A stretch of 64,000 bases of DNA. Origin: Sisyra terminalis. Its lineage: Eukaryota; Arthropoda; Insecta; Neuroptera; Sisyridae. Positions within the stretch are counted from its first letter, which is position 1; each line of letters begins with the position of its first letter. The notes under the pieces are model-generated. The model was not told the DNA's origin. It did not search any database and saw only the letters and a program-made list of their open reading frames with translations. Below are positions 25,111 through 36,430 of the stretch, one piece after another. The stretch lies in NCBI GenBank assembly GCA_958496175.1, contig OY292276.1, forward strand, positions 19,424,001 through 19,488,000, read 5' to 3'. The position numbers and the translations under genes were made by a program.

Positions 25111-28100
25111 ACCATGTTCTTTAAATGCAAAAAAATACAAAAGAATACAAACTTTTAAAAACAAAAAATAATCATGACCAATAATAGATATCTATATGTG
25201 TATGTTATAGATCAAAATGAAGAGGAATTTATTTATTTTACGCCAATTTTCTTATTTTAAATATTTTCATTTGCAGATTTATCTAACTATAAAAAATAAA
25301 ATCTCATACAAATAACTATAAATGGAGGAATTTAAATAAAAATCGATTCTCATGGGTCAGCGTTTAATAATGAATAACCGCCGGGTAGAACTGCAACAAA
25401 TTTCCAGGATAACAATTGTGAGCATTTCATTAGTCTCAAGAGACAGTTTTAAGTAGAAAATTGTCATAATAGCGTACCTAAAGTCTGACCACTATTATTT
25501 AGTAACAGTAGCTATTATATTAAATTCCACATGAAAAGAAATTTGAAACTATTTATTACGAGCTATACTATATGTCAAAGAAAATTGCCATGTTAATCAC
25601 AAACTCAATCTCAATTACACTTTCCAAAAGTTTAGATGCCATTTTTAGTAATCTAATAAAAAGTTTTCGATAATTTTTTTTTTAATAAATTACAATGATG
25701 ATCACTTAAAGAAATCATTTGGGAATGATTGTTTTAGAAAATATATTTGTTAAAACAATAATGCTTTTTTTGAAAAATACTTTAAGACCTTTACATTATG
25801 AATGACAAAGAAAAAAAAACAAACAAATTCATAAAACTATTGATGTTAACATGAATCACACCCTAAAAGTAATTTTCCTAATTCCACTTTGAAAATTGTT
25901 TTCCGTGGAACAAACAACACTGTAAAGTATCCATTCAAAAAGAAAGCAAACATGCCACAAATTATATACTTAAACGAAAAAATCTATTTATAGATATTGG
26001 TGTATAAACTATGGGGCAATCAATATTAACATTATTTAACTTGATCATACTGAACCAAGACAAAGTTGGCATTACAATAGACTTCTTAACAAAAACGCAA
26101 ACCTCAAATCCTCTTCATGTTTTGTACAAGTATTTGTGTTGTATCAGTCAACAATAGTATGTCAAGAAGTCAGTAAGGGTTGTTTTATAAGGAAAACATC
26201 TAGGAATTTGTTTTTCTTAAGCTAACATTTTTTTTCGTATACTAAATCGAGATTTTCGTTCTCTGCATACTCGCTTATAATTAAAATTGTCAATTTTGAA
26301 AAATTCTTTACTTTTTAAAATTTCAAATATTTAAGTAAAATATTTTTGTTTTTCTTTTCATTAATTTTTTAACATTTTTGAAAATATTTATTAAAATGTA
26401 TAAAACTCCGTTCTTATACTGAAATTAACACTACGAATTACGTCAAAGCCAAAACAATATCATTTCATGATAAGTTTACAGTGTTCTAATAGTCTTTGAA
26501 ATTGAAACCTTTGTTAATTTACATTTGAAATTATTTCTAGCGATAACTATGCCAAAGAACTATTTAAAACTGATGTGGTGTTAAGTTGTTGGTTGTCACT
26601 GTCAGTTATTACCTCAACATTCATTTGAGTTCTCTAACTTTATATTAATGTTAAATAGTTTTACATTAGTTTATCGTTTTAAAATGTCGGAAGTGAAATG
26701 AAACAATTTAATAACAAAAAATGGACTTCCCTAGAAGTATGTACATAGTTAAATATTCCAATTTGGTATCTACAGGTATATTTTTTAACCTCGCCTACAT
26801 TCGTTACGATTTTTCTCGTGAATATACACAATTTACAATAATATATACAATTTTTTGCTAAATGAAATTAACTCAAACAAGACTGCTTTTATATCAATGC
26901 TTGTTCACGTAGGGGAAACATTAAAAACCTCCTTTTCAACAAATATATCATTATTCAAAAAACAATTTCCTGCTTGTATGTTTTTTGCTCTTTCACGTTG
27001 AAACTACTTTCCAGAAGTGATTTGATAATACAATAACTTTAGTTTAAAAGTAATAAAATTAATTATTTGAGGTTTGAAAAACCAAAAAAGTATTTATAGC
27101 GTTAAATTCTTGTTTTAGTCTGAATCAGTAACTTCAAAAAAAATATATATATTTTGTTAAATATTTATTTTTCCCCATAAGGAAAATATTGTGTATGTTT
27201 ATCTAAAAAAGCGATAACAAATTCAAAAATTTTTGTTTCTTTTTTAATGAAAAAAATATTTATTTAGCAGTCAGCTTGAAAAGTAAAGGAATAGAATTAA
27301 CATTTCTGATTTTATTTATTTTTCATGTCCAAAACCTATAACCAAGGAGATTCTTTTTTTAAACGAAAAGTAAATGAGTTGCAAAATTACTGACACTCCC
27401 TATTGATACTTGCATGCACCTGTGTAGGTACTTGGTAAATGTTAATTAATTACGTGTTGAATTTGGTTATTGATTTTAACATCAATGACGCACAACTGTG
27501 TTTCTCTTATCATCATTTTTCTTTTATTTTTCAATAAGAGTTTCATTTAGAAACTTGTCACAAAAAATTGCATATGGTCTTGACAAATATTAAACTGGAT
27601 TAATGTTTGTTTTAAAAAATTGGTCGCTATTTTTGGTATAGGAAAAAATAAATTTAAAATTTCGTTGCACTGAACAGTAAACTTAGATTTCAATGCAAAA
27701 AAGTAATAAAAGGAATCTCAATTTTCTGCAAATTTTGTAGCTTACAAATAGTTTTTAGAAAAGTTTTTTATTTTCCAAATTGATTTATTTCTTATTCATT
27801 TGTAATTATTTCTATATTTGTAGTAGTGTATTGTTTTAATTTGCGTAACATTTCAAAAAGTTGCAACTTTGAAAATAATTAAATCTTTGTTTACATCTTA
27901 ACATATTTAAAATTCTTCTATACGTATGCATGCCACTGATTTCTTTCAAAGCTGCTGGTTAGATTTTGATGTAGTTTTCAGTGTATATGTAGGTGGGTTT
28001 GATTTAGATTCATAATTAGACCCTGGGCCTGTAGTAGAATTTCAGGAATATTTTTTATAGTATATCATTGGACAATTTGGTATTTATTTTGTTTGTTAGT

Positions 28101-28180
28101 TGTAGCTACAACTCAATCAAATTTGATTTTATGTTAAAAATCATTAATTCTACTCTGACTTTCCTAATTTAAACATATGA
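25111..28180. other. Beat intron sequence, nothing recognised
   Basis: Three kilobases of AT-rich intron without a supported gene, inverted repeat or RNA. Confidence 0.45.
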
Positions 28181-28340
28181 ACTGAAGCTTTTGGAATGCG
28201 CTAAAGTATCAAATACTAACATCATTCAAAGATCCCAATCGAAAATCTTACGATCCATTGCTATGGTACTTTGATATATTAGCGACCAAACATTGCATGA
28301 TGGACTAAATGTGCCTTTTTGAGGATCTATTTAAACAACC
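28181..28340 (+). pseudogene. Jockey-like reverse transcriptase C-terminal fragment
   Basis: The plus-strand frame reads SNTNIIQRSQSKILRSIAMV, one stop, then YISDQTLHDGLNVPF. This aligns with the part of the larger minus-strand jockey copy that reads NSNVEIIQRFQSKTLRLITN and WYITN, so both come from related elements. Several stops make it a pseudogene. It lies antisense to the Beat gene. Confidence 0.7.
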
Positions 28341-30250
28341 ATTGATACAAAGAATATGAAAAAGAACATATCCTGAGGATCAACAGGAATGATCCCTAGA
28401 AAGGGGTGAGTGAGGAATACTATGACATAAGTCAGGATGGTGGCTGGTACTAACCGACACTGTCAAATAATTTTTTAAATTCATTTTTTATATTAATCTT
28501 TCATAATTAGTTGAATTTTTTTCCTGTTTTCTTTAATCCTTTCTTAAATACATATTCCTGTATACTTAAATTAATTAATTTTATACTAAATCTTTCAGTT
28601 TTGATTAAACAGTAAATTGTTAATTTGATTTATATGAATGCTGTCACAAATTTAAATTTGCAATTAAGTATTTGGTATAATCTACACCGATTTTTGTTGG
28701 AAGTTCAAAGCCATTAGCTTTTTAAATAAAATAATAGATTTTACTTAGTCACCCAAAATTTACCGTTTTTTATTTATTCTCTTGCAAGTTTGACGTTTAC
28801 TTATATCATTCGATATACCCAAATAAATTATAAAGTTTTCACACGTGAATAGCCTTAACAATCGAGATGAGCCAATTTTCTGTCTTGCAATAGTAATCTA
28901 TATGTTACTAGTACAACCGATAGATTGATTTAAAAGTTAGGCGAGTATTAGAATACGAGTATAATTATTAGCCATGCAGGCAAACAGGCAAAGTTGAGAG
29001 AATTATCGAGTTGGTAAGCAATTTGGAGATAGGGCTAAATTATTTTATAGTGCAGTTAAAAAATTCAAAGGATTTTCAAAGAAATTTGAGAACTTTTTCA
29101 TGAAATTTGTAATCTGATTTCGATCTTCGATATAACATGTTGATGATGCTTGATCAATCCGTCAAAATTCATAATATTTCTAGAAATATAGTTAAAAAGT
29201 AGGATAAAATGTGTATGTTAAATTAAACTTGTTAAATTATCTTGTAAAAGAGAGATCAATACCTAACATATAGCTAAATTTTTGAATTTAACAAGCTTGA
29301 AGAAAAGTTTACTTTTGTACTTAAAAAAAGAACTTTAGTATTGCTCAAATGTTTTAATATCATAAGAAAAATTGCTAATTGGCATTGCATGATTAATAAA
29401 TGCACATTATGCATCTTATAAATTATATTTTGATTTATTTATACAGATGGTAGTGAATTTCAAGAGACTCGAGGAAGATTAGTTTCTTACTCATATAAGT
29501 TCAATAACTATTCATCAAATATAAGATTAATCTAGTTTTAAGGATAAGTTGTAATTGATTTTCAAGCTATAGTCAAACGACATGAATGCTATACTGTGCA
29601 TATATCCAACATTATTAAACTGTCGAAGCTGTTTAACACTTTCTATGACAAGCAAATATATAACACAACGAACAATCAATTCAATTTTACACATACATTA
29701 CTTGTCAATTGCACATACATGTGTATTTTTAATGTCAAACCACATGTCGTAACAACAAAGTACCTTATGTTTGAAACATTTTTCCATTTCGTATTTGTAA
29801 ATAGCATTTCATAAAATTGATACAAATCTAAAATAGAAAAAATAGAATTTGAAAGATAAATTACATTTTGTTTTTTTTTTTTGGATTTAGATGATTTTTT
29901 CTTTAAATTAGCATCTTTTGTATATTTGTTGTTAACGAGTGTTTTGTGTGTAATTTTTGATATGATTTTCATAATTTTTCAAATAAATCAATAGTGATGG
30001 TAGTATGTATGGATTTGCTCTAGAACGACTTAGCACAAACACTGCGAAACTCTATTAGAAAATTTATTCAAAAAACCGAAAATATCGAAATTAACATGGG
30101 TAGGAATATATACTTAAAAAAGGAGAAGGTTTAACTGTATGGTATAATGAACGTTTTTAATTAACGTTATCAATACTTTTTTAAATAAACATGTATTTAA
30201 AAAAAGACAATTGTGTAAAACCAACAGTTTGAAAGTGTTTGGTTTATTGG
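28341..30250. other. Beat intron sequence, nothing recognised
   Basis: AT-rich intron. The overlapping opposite-strand frames at 29596-29972 have no family features. Confidence 0.4.
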
Positions 30251-30572
30251 AATTTGTTTAAATTAAAAACAAAGTAGAAAATGCAACGTTGCCAGATATT
30301 TATGTCCTTAACAAGAACATGAGCAACTTATTTAGTCTATTCTTTGAAAACTAGTAACTTTCTGGGAAATATTCACAGCCCAAAACTGACAAAACTAACG
30401 AATGGCGAAAATTGACAATTAATTGAAAACGAAATAACAGTTGAAACCAATGACAACAAACATTAGTTCAAAATTGAGACAATATTATAAATAATTATAT
30501 TGGTATTACATGCATGTGTTTACATTCTTTGTTTTCTGTCTTTCCTACTATACATACTGCCATTGCCTGTTA
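30251..30572. repeat. Fragment of foldback family F, interrupted by the Helitron
   Basis: The stretch 30415-30572 matches the central part of the foldback element at 62570-63372, sharing CCAATGACAACAA, TTAGTTCAAA and TTGAGACAAT in order. It stops exactly at the proposed Helitron left end (30572/30573). Upstream, about 45 bp at 30259-30303 resemble 10073-10115 (shared CAACGTTGCCA). Confidence 0.6.
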
Positions 30573-31849
30573 TCTTTCTTATATATATAAATTGGCTATT
30601 TTGCCGTGTGTCCGTGCAGAATGGGCTATGCGCATGCGCTCTGTTATCCCCACTTACGCATTCAAAACGTTGGTAAGGGTACTCACTAATGTATTTATTT
30701 GTGAATACGTATTTCGGATTTTCAGGTTTACAATATGTGAAAGCCAAGAAACATAATGCTCACTTATAAACTTAAATTAACCTTTTCAGATATATCTACT
30801 TATCAGAGTTTAAATTTTTAAGCAGACCCTAAGTTTTTGTTCCTAATAATAAATCAACTTTGTTTTATATTAAGCGGTAATAACTTTTCGCTTTTAACGG
30901 ATTTTGATTGATTATTAAATTTGAAATTGCGATTGTTTATTAAACGTTATCCCTTACAAACTTTGCTACCGTTTTTCACTCTTTTAGGGGAGAAATTTTC
31001 AAAAACCCTTTCTTATTATATATTTGCATCGTATAAGGAAAACACTTTCTAAATTGCATGGGCTCAAATATGTATTTATTTTTGAAAATACAATGTAAAG
31101 GAAAAAATAATGTCCTTCTTTATATTAGTTAACATAACTAAAAAGCTATTCAATTTCGCACATTTGGACTTGTACATGCAAAATTGTTGGAAATAGGTGG
31201 AAAGCGTGGAAGTAAATTCGAATATTTTATTTATTTTCAATAACAATAATTGGTTTTCAAATTGTTCTAAATACCGAAAAAAGTTAGTATCGAAGATTTT
31301 ATATTTGAATTGACAATGAAATATATGGGAAAAAACTACTACCTTAATTCTTTTCAGCCGAATATATAATTACTCCAGATTACAACAATTGGTTCATAAA
31401 AAATAGATTTCAAAAAGTTTGATTGTTGAAAAACGAACCAAAATTTAAAATCGCCTATTTGGAAAAAGTACTACATAAGTATTAAACTTTCATACTTATT
31501 TGGTGAAATGACGTTATTTAAAATGTTGATATTAAAATGATATAAAAAAAAGACTTTGATTATTAAATTTAAAATTTCGATTGTTGATTAAATCTACATT
31601 ATATTATTTATTATTATGAACCAATTGTTGTGATCTGGAGTAATTATATATTCGGCTGAAAAGCATTAAGGTAGTAGTTTTTCCCCATATATTTCATTGT
31701 CAATTCAAATATAAAATCTTCGATACTAACTTTTTTCGGTATTTAGAACAATTTGAAAACCAATTATTGTTATTGAAAATAAATAAAATAAAATTAAACA
31801 TTTTATTGAGATAAAACCTTTAGTTGCGAATGCAACGGGCAACTACTAG
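30573..31849 (+). mobile_element. Non-autonomous Helitron, copy 1
   Basis: The left end is A then TCTTTCTTATATATATAAAT. The right end has a 7-bp stem TAGTTGC (31821-31827) and GCAACTA (31839-31845), immediately followed by CTAG (31846-31849) and a flanking T. The TC start, subterminal hairpin, CTAG end and insertion between A and T are the Helitron hallmarks. The 5' part (CCGTGTGTCCGTGCAG, GCGCATGCGC) and the body match copy 2 (56683-57791). No Rep/helicase ORF is present, so it was moved in trans. It lies antisense inside the Beat intron. The 1277-bp length exceeds copy 2 partly because of an internal inverted duplication. Confidence 0.87.
31224..31788. repeat. Long internal inverted repeat within Helitron copy 1
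   Basis: Segment 31224-31398 is repeated in inverse orientation at 31615-31788, about 174 bp per arm with high identity and a 216-bp spacer. Copy 2 has the corresponding segment only once, so the right arm was added to copy 1. Transcription across it would give a long hairpin. Confidence 0.85.
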
Positions 31850-34800
31850 TTGATATTAAAAGCAAAATTTGTGCTTATAATTATACCATATTTTAGTTAT
31901 CACAAACTACTAACAACTGATTTGTTGATTTCGGGCACTACTGGATGCTATGGCAAATTTCAAACTAGGCTATTTCCAAACTGCAGTTCTTATGGGTCCG
32001 CTACAAATGTGCCATAGGAATTGAATATAAAACAGCTAGTTTAATTGAAGATTAGAAATTACAGATTTTATTTTTCTAGTTACATACAAACTCTGCCTTG
32101 CCTACTAAATTTCAACTTTCGAGAACTTCGGAAAACAATCTTTTTGAATATATAGCCTTAATTCCCTTTTAATGAGTGTAAAAGAAGAAAATTAAATCTC
32201 TATTTTTTTTTTTTTAATTTCAGACTTCGAAAAGTTACCTGGTGATCTTGATGAATGATTAGCCAAATTAGCTTATTTCAGGTGTTCATAAAACTTAAAA
32301 TAAAATAGTTAGACAAACGTAACTTCAGGAATTTGTTATAATTGTCAATTTTATCTTCTGCTTAAAATATCCACTCTGTAGAATTATTTAGGTCGACGTT
32401 ATGAAAGTCTCAAAATAGGATGAAACATTTCAAGAAAAAGTATGTACTTTCTTGCCCTGCTTTTGGCTAGTCTTGACTGGGGTAGAGATACTTATTGTAA
32501 CCAAAAGTTGATTTACGTATCGTCACAAAATCAGCCATGATCGTTTTGATCTTTTGAAAGTTTCAGCGTTATATTTGAAGTTTAGTATTTTAAAAGGAAA
32601 TTAAATAAAATGAGACATGGCACATGCATTCCTATAAGTAATTTTTCTCTTTCTGAAAGGAGAATTACATTTTAGAAGTGATTTTCAATTAATAAATTAC
32701 GGTCAAATATTTGGTTTCTTGCATGGAAACCGGACGGGTAATTTCTGCACTAAAAATAACATTTGTTTAAAAGTGTTTATGTAATACGTCTCGTTCAATT
32801 TAGTTTATTACCCTTAAGAAACGGAAGTACGAGCATACATTTGTAATATGTATATAAAACACAACCTTATATGTTGTGTTGTGTACTGTATATGTACATA
32901 GCGATAAAGGTACATTTCTAAACGTTTAAATAATGTCTAAACGAAATGCGTTGTATGGATATTAGTTAGCACGTCTGCTTGCAGTGGTAATGACAGTACA
33001 TTTTATGGACTTCTGGTCGTTATAACATTACCACACCAGTCTGTTAGAAACATTTCAGTGAATCTCTTCATTCTGTTTTAATGGAATACCTATGGAAGAG
33101 GATTACCTGCTGCACTATAAACATAAAACTCAATTTTGCTACGAGTGTAAAGCATTTATGTATATTTAGGAAATAATTAACTAAAATTTATATAGAAAAT
33201 ATACTCATGCATTTATGAATAGATCATTTATGAATAGATATATTAAAACTGAAATGTCACGGCTTTAGAAAATGATAAGAAAAATCTTTTTAAATATTAA
33301 GCATGAAAGTAATTTGAAAACCGTTTTTGTTATCTTTGAAATAGAAAATTTTCCATTGACTTATTCATTTTTATTGAATAAGAGACATAAAAAAATATGA
33401 AAAAATAACATAGGAGTAAGGTGGAAAAGGTTCTTTTTATGGCAATTCCACAGAGAAAACGAAGTGAAGGCGGTTACGTTTACTCTAATTTGTTTGGTAT
33501 TCACAATCCCCTAAAGTAGTTACGTATTGATTGTGCCGAATATGTTAGAAATATAAAGAGATTTGACGCTGGTTTGTAAGTAACTACCCACACAAACGTT
33601 ATCAACGAAAATGAAGTTTTGACTCTTTCAAAGCTTTTTTTTGAATTTATAAAACATAAAAACTGCGGGTATAGACGAACTATTTACGTAAATCGAATAG
33701 TAAGAGAAATTTATTAGAAATGCAAAGTATCTATTAGATTTAGAGCGCAGTAAATTTTCTTTTTACGTAAACAATACCGTTACAATATAATATTATTGAA
33801 ACATTCAGAGTTTAATTTTTGGATCAAAATTTACTACTTATAACTATTAACATCCTCATTTTTAGGACGCTTTTATCAAAGATAACAATTCCAGAAGTGA
33901 TTTCTTCTTATATTCTCTGAACAACTTTTGACAACGTTTAGCTTATACAATTGAATTGAAGAACCCATGAATAAAATCTTGAACTTCAAAGATGTCTATA
34001 GATCTTTGAATTTGTGAACGGATATACAAAATCAATTTATAAATCTCTATAAATTTTACTCGATAGAATCTATTGGAAAATTTACTTTTAAAGTTGGTGT
34101 TCTTAAAAGTTTTTTTTTAGTTCAAAAGATTCACATATTTGTGTTTGGTCTTAAAAAGTAAAAATTTTGTAAAATTGAATTAATTTTTAATAAATCAAAA
34201 AATATGTTAATTTATAGTATGAGGGCATATAAAACAAATATTTTGATGTGGTTTAAATATGCTGATTATTGCAAAAAGTATTTTTCAATTATTTTTGTTA
34301 ATTTTCAGTTCAATATGATCTTGTGACTTTCGACCTCATAACAATAGAGCTATTTTTGTTTAGGTTTAGTAAACTTGTAAAAGTATATATCTTAAGACAT
34401 TTGATGAAGTGGAAAAAGACAAGACGAATAATTTTGATTCTTAAATTATAATAAATCGAGGGAAAAAACGTTGTCCCACTAAAGATATAAGTTGTAAGAT
34501 GTTTTTGAATTTTTTAATCAAAATTTATCAAAAAATGTAATTTTATTTTTGGATATCGTTTTATTTTCATCAAACAATGTTAGTTTTGGTTCAATTCCAC
34601 TACAAAGTCAATAGTTTTAGAATCAAATTGAACAAAATTTTATCAGGATAAATCTTAACATAAAGCTGTTATTCCGTATGGTGCAAAAGCTTGAAAATAT
34701 AGGAAACCTAAGAAATTTTGGCTTGTATGCCCTAAATGTAAAAATATACTTGCATAATTGGATATGAATATTCTATTTGGTATTCTACTGAGCAATTTGA

Positions 34801-35321
34801 ATAGAAGTTATTATTAATTGTTGTTTTAAAAGTGTCGTACTTAAAAAACTACTTAATAAAAAAAATAACGAGGCCATTATATTTCAATTTTAAATAAGAC
34901 ATGGTTATTTGTGTAAAAGTTTTTAAAGTTATTTTCTATTGTTATTAAATTTAATTCAGTAAACAAAATAAACAAACGGATGTCATTATTACAAGTTTGA
35001 ATATAAAGTTAAGAAAGTTTATAAGTTACACTTAAAACAGCTTTCGACAGACTAAACTTCTTAATGTTAAAAATAAAATAGCGTTGAATGAAAGAAAAAT
35101 TTTACAAAACTAACTTATAATTTTTACAAGTTGAAATGAAATTTTTCAATTACTCGTTTTTTTTTTAAAATTATAAAAAAATTGTTTTATTATTTTCAGT
35201 AAATAAAAACGTTAACATTTTGTCTGTAACGTTTGCTCATATGAGGGGAGTAAAAACAAATCTGCACCAGTAATTTACTAAAGCTTTTAATACCTTATAA
35301 CGTAATAATAAAATCAATTAC
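31850..35321. other. Beat intron sequence, nothing recognised
   Basis: AT-rich intron with small imperfect palindromes (for example near 32860-32900) but no gene or element that I can support. Confidence 0.4.
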
Positions 35322-35597
35322 CTTGTCATCTTGTAAGTACCATGTGATATTTGGTGGTATATTGAGTAAAGGGGATGTGCAAGTTAGACGAACAGTTTGA
35401 CCAGGGGCGGTTTCGGACTTATCACCGGTCAAGCGTGCAACACCATCATCAGGGACGATTTCCACCACCGATAACTGAGCGCTTTTTATGTCCGTATGGA
35501 AAAGCGGTGCATCTGCCGTAACCTCACATTTGTAAACGCCAGATAAGGATCGCTGCATACCAATTAAATACACTTCGTGTGCATTGGACTCAGAGAT
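35322..35597 (-). CDS. Beat family gene, internal exon B (end of Ig1, start of Ig2)
   Basis: This 276-bp exon (92 codons, phase 0 at both ends) follows an ATTTTAATTTCAG acceptor and ends with a Lys codon before GTAATT. It opens ISESNAHEVYLIGMQRSLSG, followed by VYKCEV with the second Ig1 cysteine (residue 24) and DAPLFHT, a familiar Beat signature. The second Ig domain starts with the cysteine in VRLTCTSP (residue 73) and its tryptophan in NITWYL (residue 86). NIT at residues 83-85 is a potential N-glycosylation site, consistent with an extracellular protein. The junction NVD to ISES is seamless, and lengths between Ig landmarks fit the family. The conventional ATG inside the exon is not a start; the exon is internal. 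Confidence 0.92.
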
Positions 35598-36061
35598 CTG
35601 AAATTAAAATTCATAATTGATATGCAATTTCTTCACATTAACTATAAATGCCATAACTCTATTGCTGAAGCGTTAAAATAATCATTCTATTTTCAGATGA
35701 AAATCTAAGCTGCTAAGTTGATTAACAAATGATTAAATGATTGCTTGTATGCACTTCTCCTATTTGAATTAAAATTTTCATAAGGAAAAATCATTAAAAT
35801 TTTCGATTCGAAAGGTGAAATGGTTTATTGAATTTTCGGTTGATTTCCAAAAAATCACCACAATATAACAAATTTAACATTCCAAATGTAATCATCAGTA
35901 AAAAAATGTAATCATCAATATAAAATTACAAGTATTTTATAGAAAAAACCAAAACAAAATAGTATAATAATTTTGATATGCAAATTTTATCGATTAAAAT
36001 AAAAGCTATAAAATCAAAAATCAATTGTAAAGTTAACGTAAATTTAACTTTTGCAGTTTTT

Positions 36062-36430
36062 TTAGGTGTATGCCCCTTATACCTTGTCTCCTTGTAATAG
36101 AAAAAAATATATACAGGAAAGAAAAAATTTTAAAAACCTCGCTTGTTTTGATAAAATGCACTTAAAAGTAAAATATAAATTTTTGAACATCAAAGCAAGG
36201 GGTGTTCCACATTACCAAATTGTAAACAAAATTATACCCCTCGCTTTGATGTACAAAAATTTATTATTTCTTTGCATCTAGTGCATTTAATCAATACATG
36301 CGAGGTTTTAAACATTTTTTTTAAATATCTTTATTTTCTCTTTTTAAGTCTTTCCATATATTTATTTTATATTAATTTATGCATGTTCATATTGATCCAC
36401 TTTAAGGGTACGCAATAAGGGGTTTTTCCT
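36062..36430. mobile_element. Foldback MITE, about 370 bp
   Basis: Arms 36130-36204 and 36235-36312 are inverted copies: AACCTCGC at the outer side, AAATGCACT inside, and CATCAAAGC, then AAGGGGTG or its CACCCC-like complement, at the inner side, around a 30-bp loop. Weaker inverted similarity continues outward to CCCCTTAT (36073) and ATAAGGGG (about 36415). The 71-codon plus frame at 36066-36281 lies wholly in this hairpin and is not a gene. A TSD could not be fixed. Confidence 0.75.
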
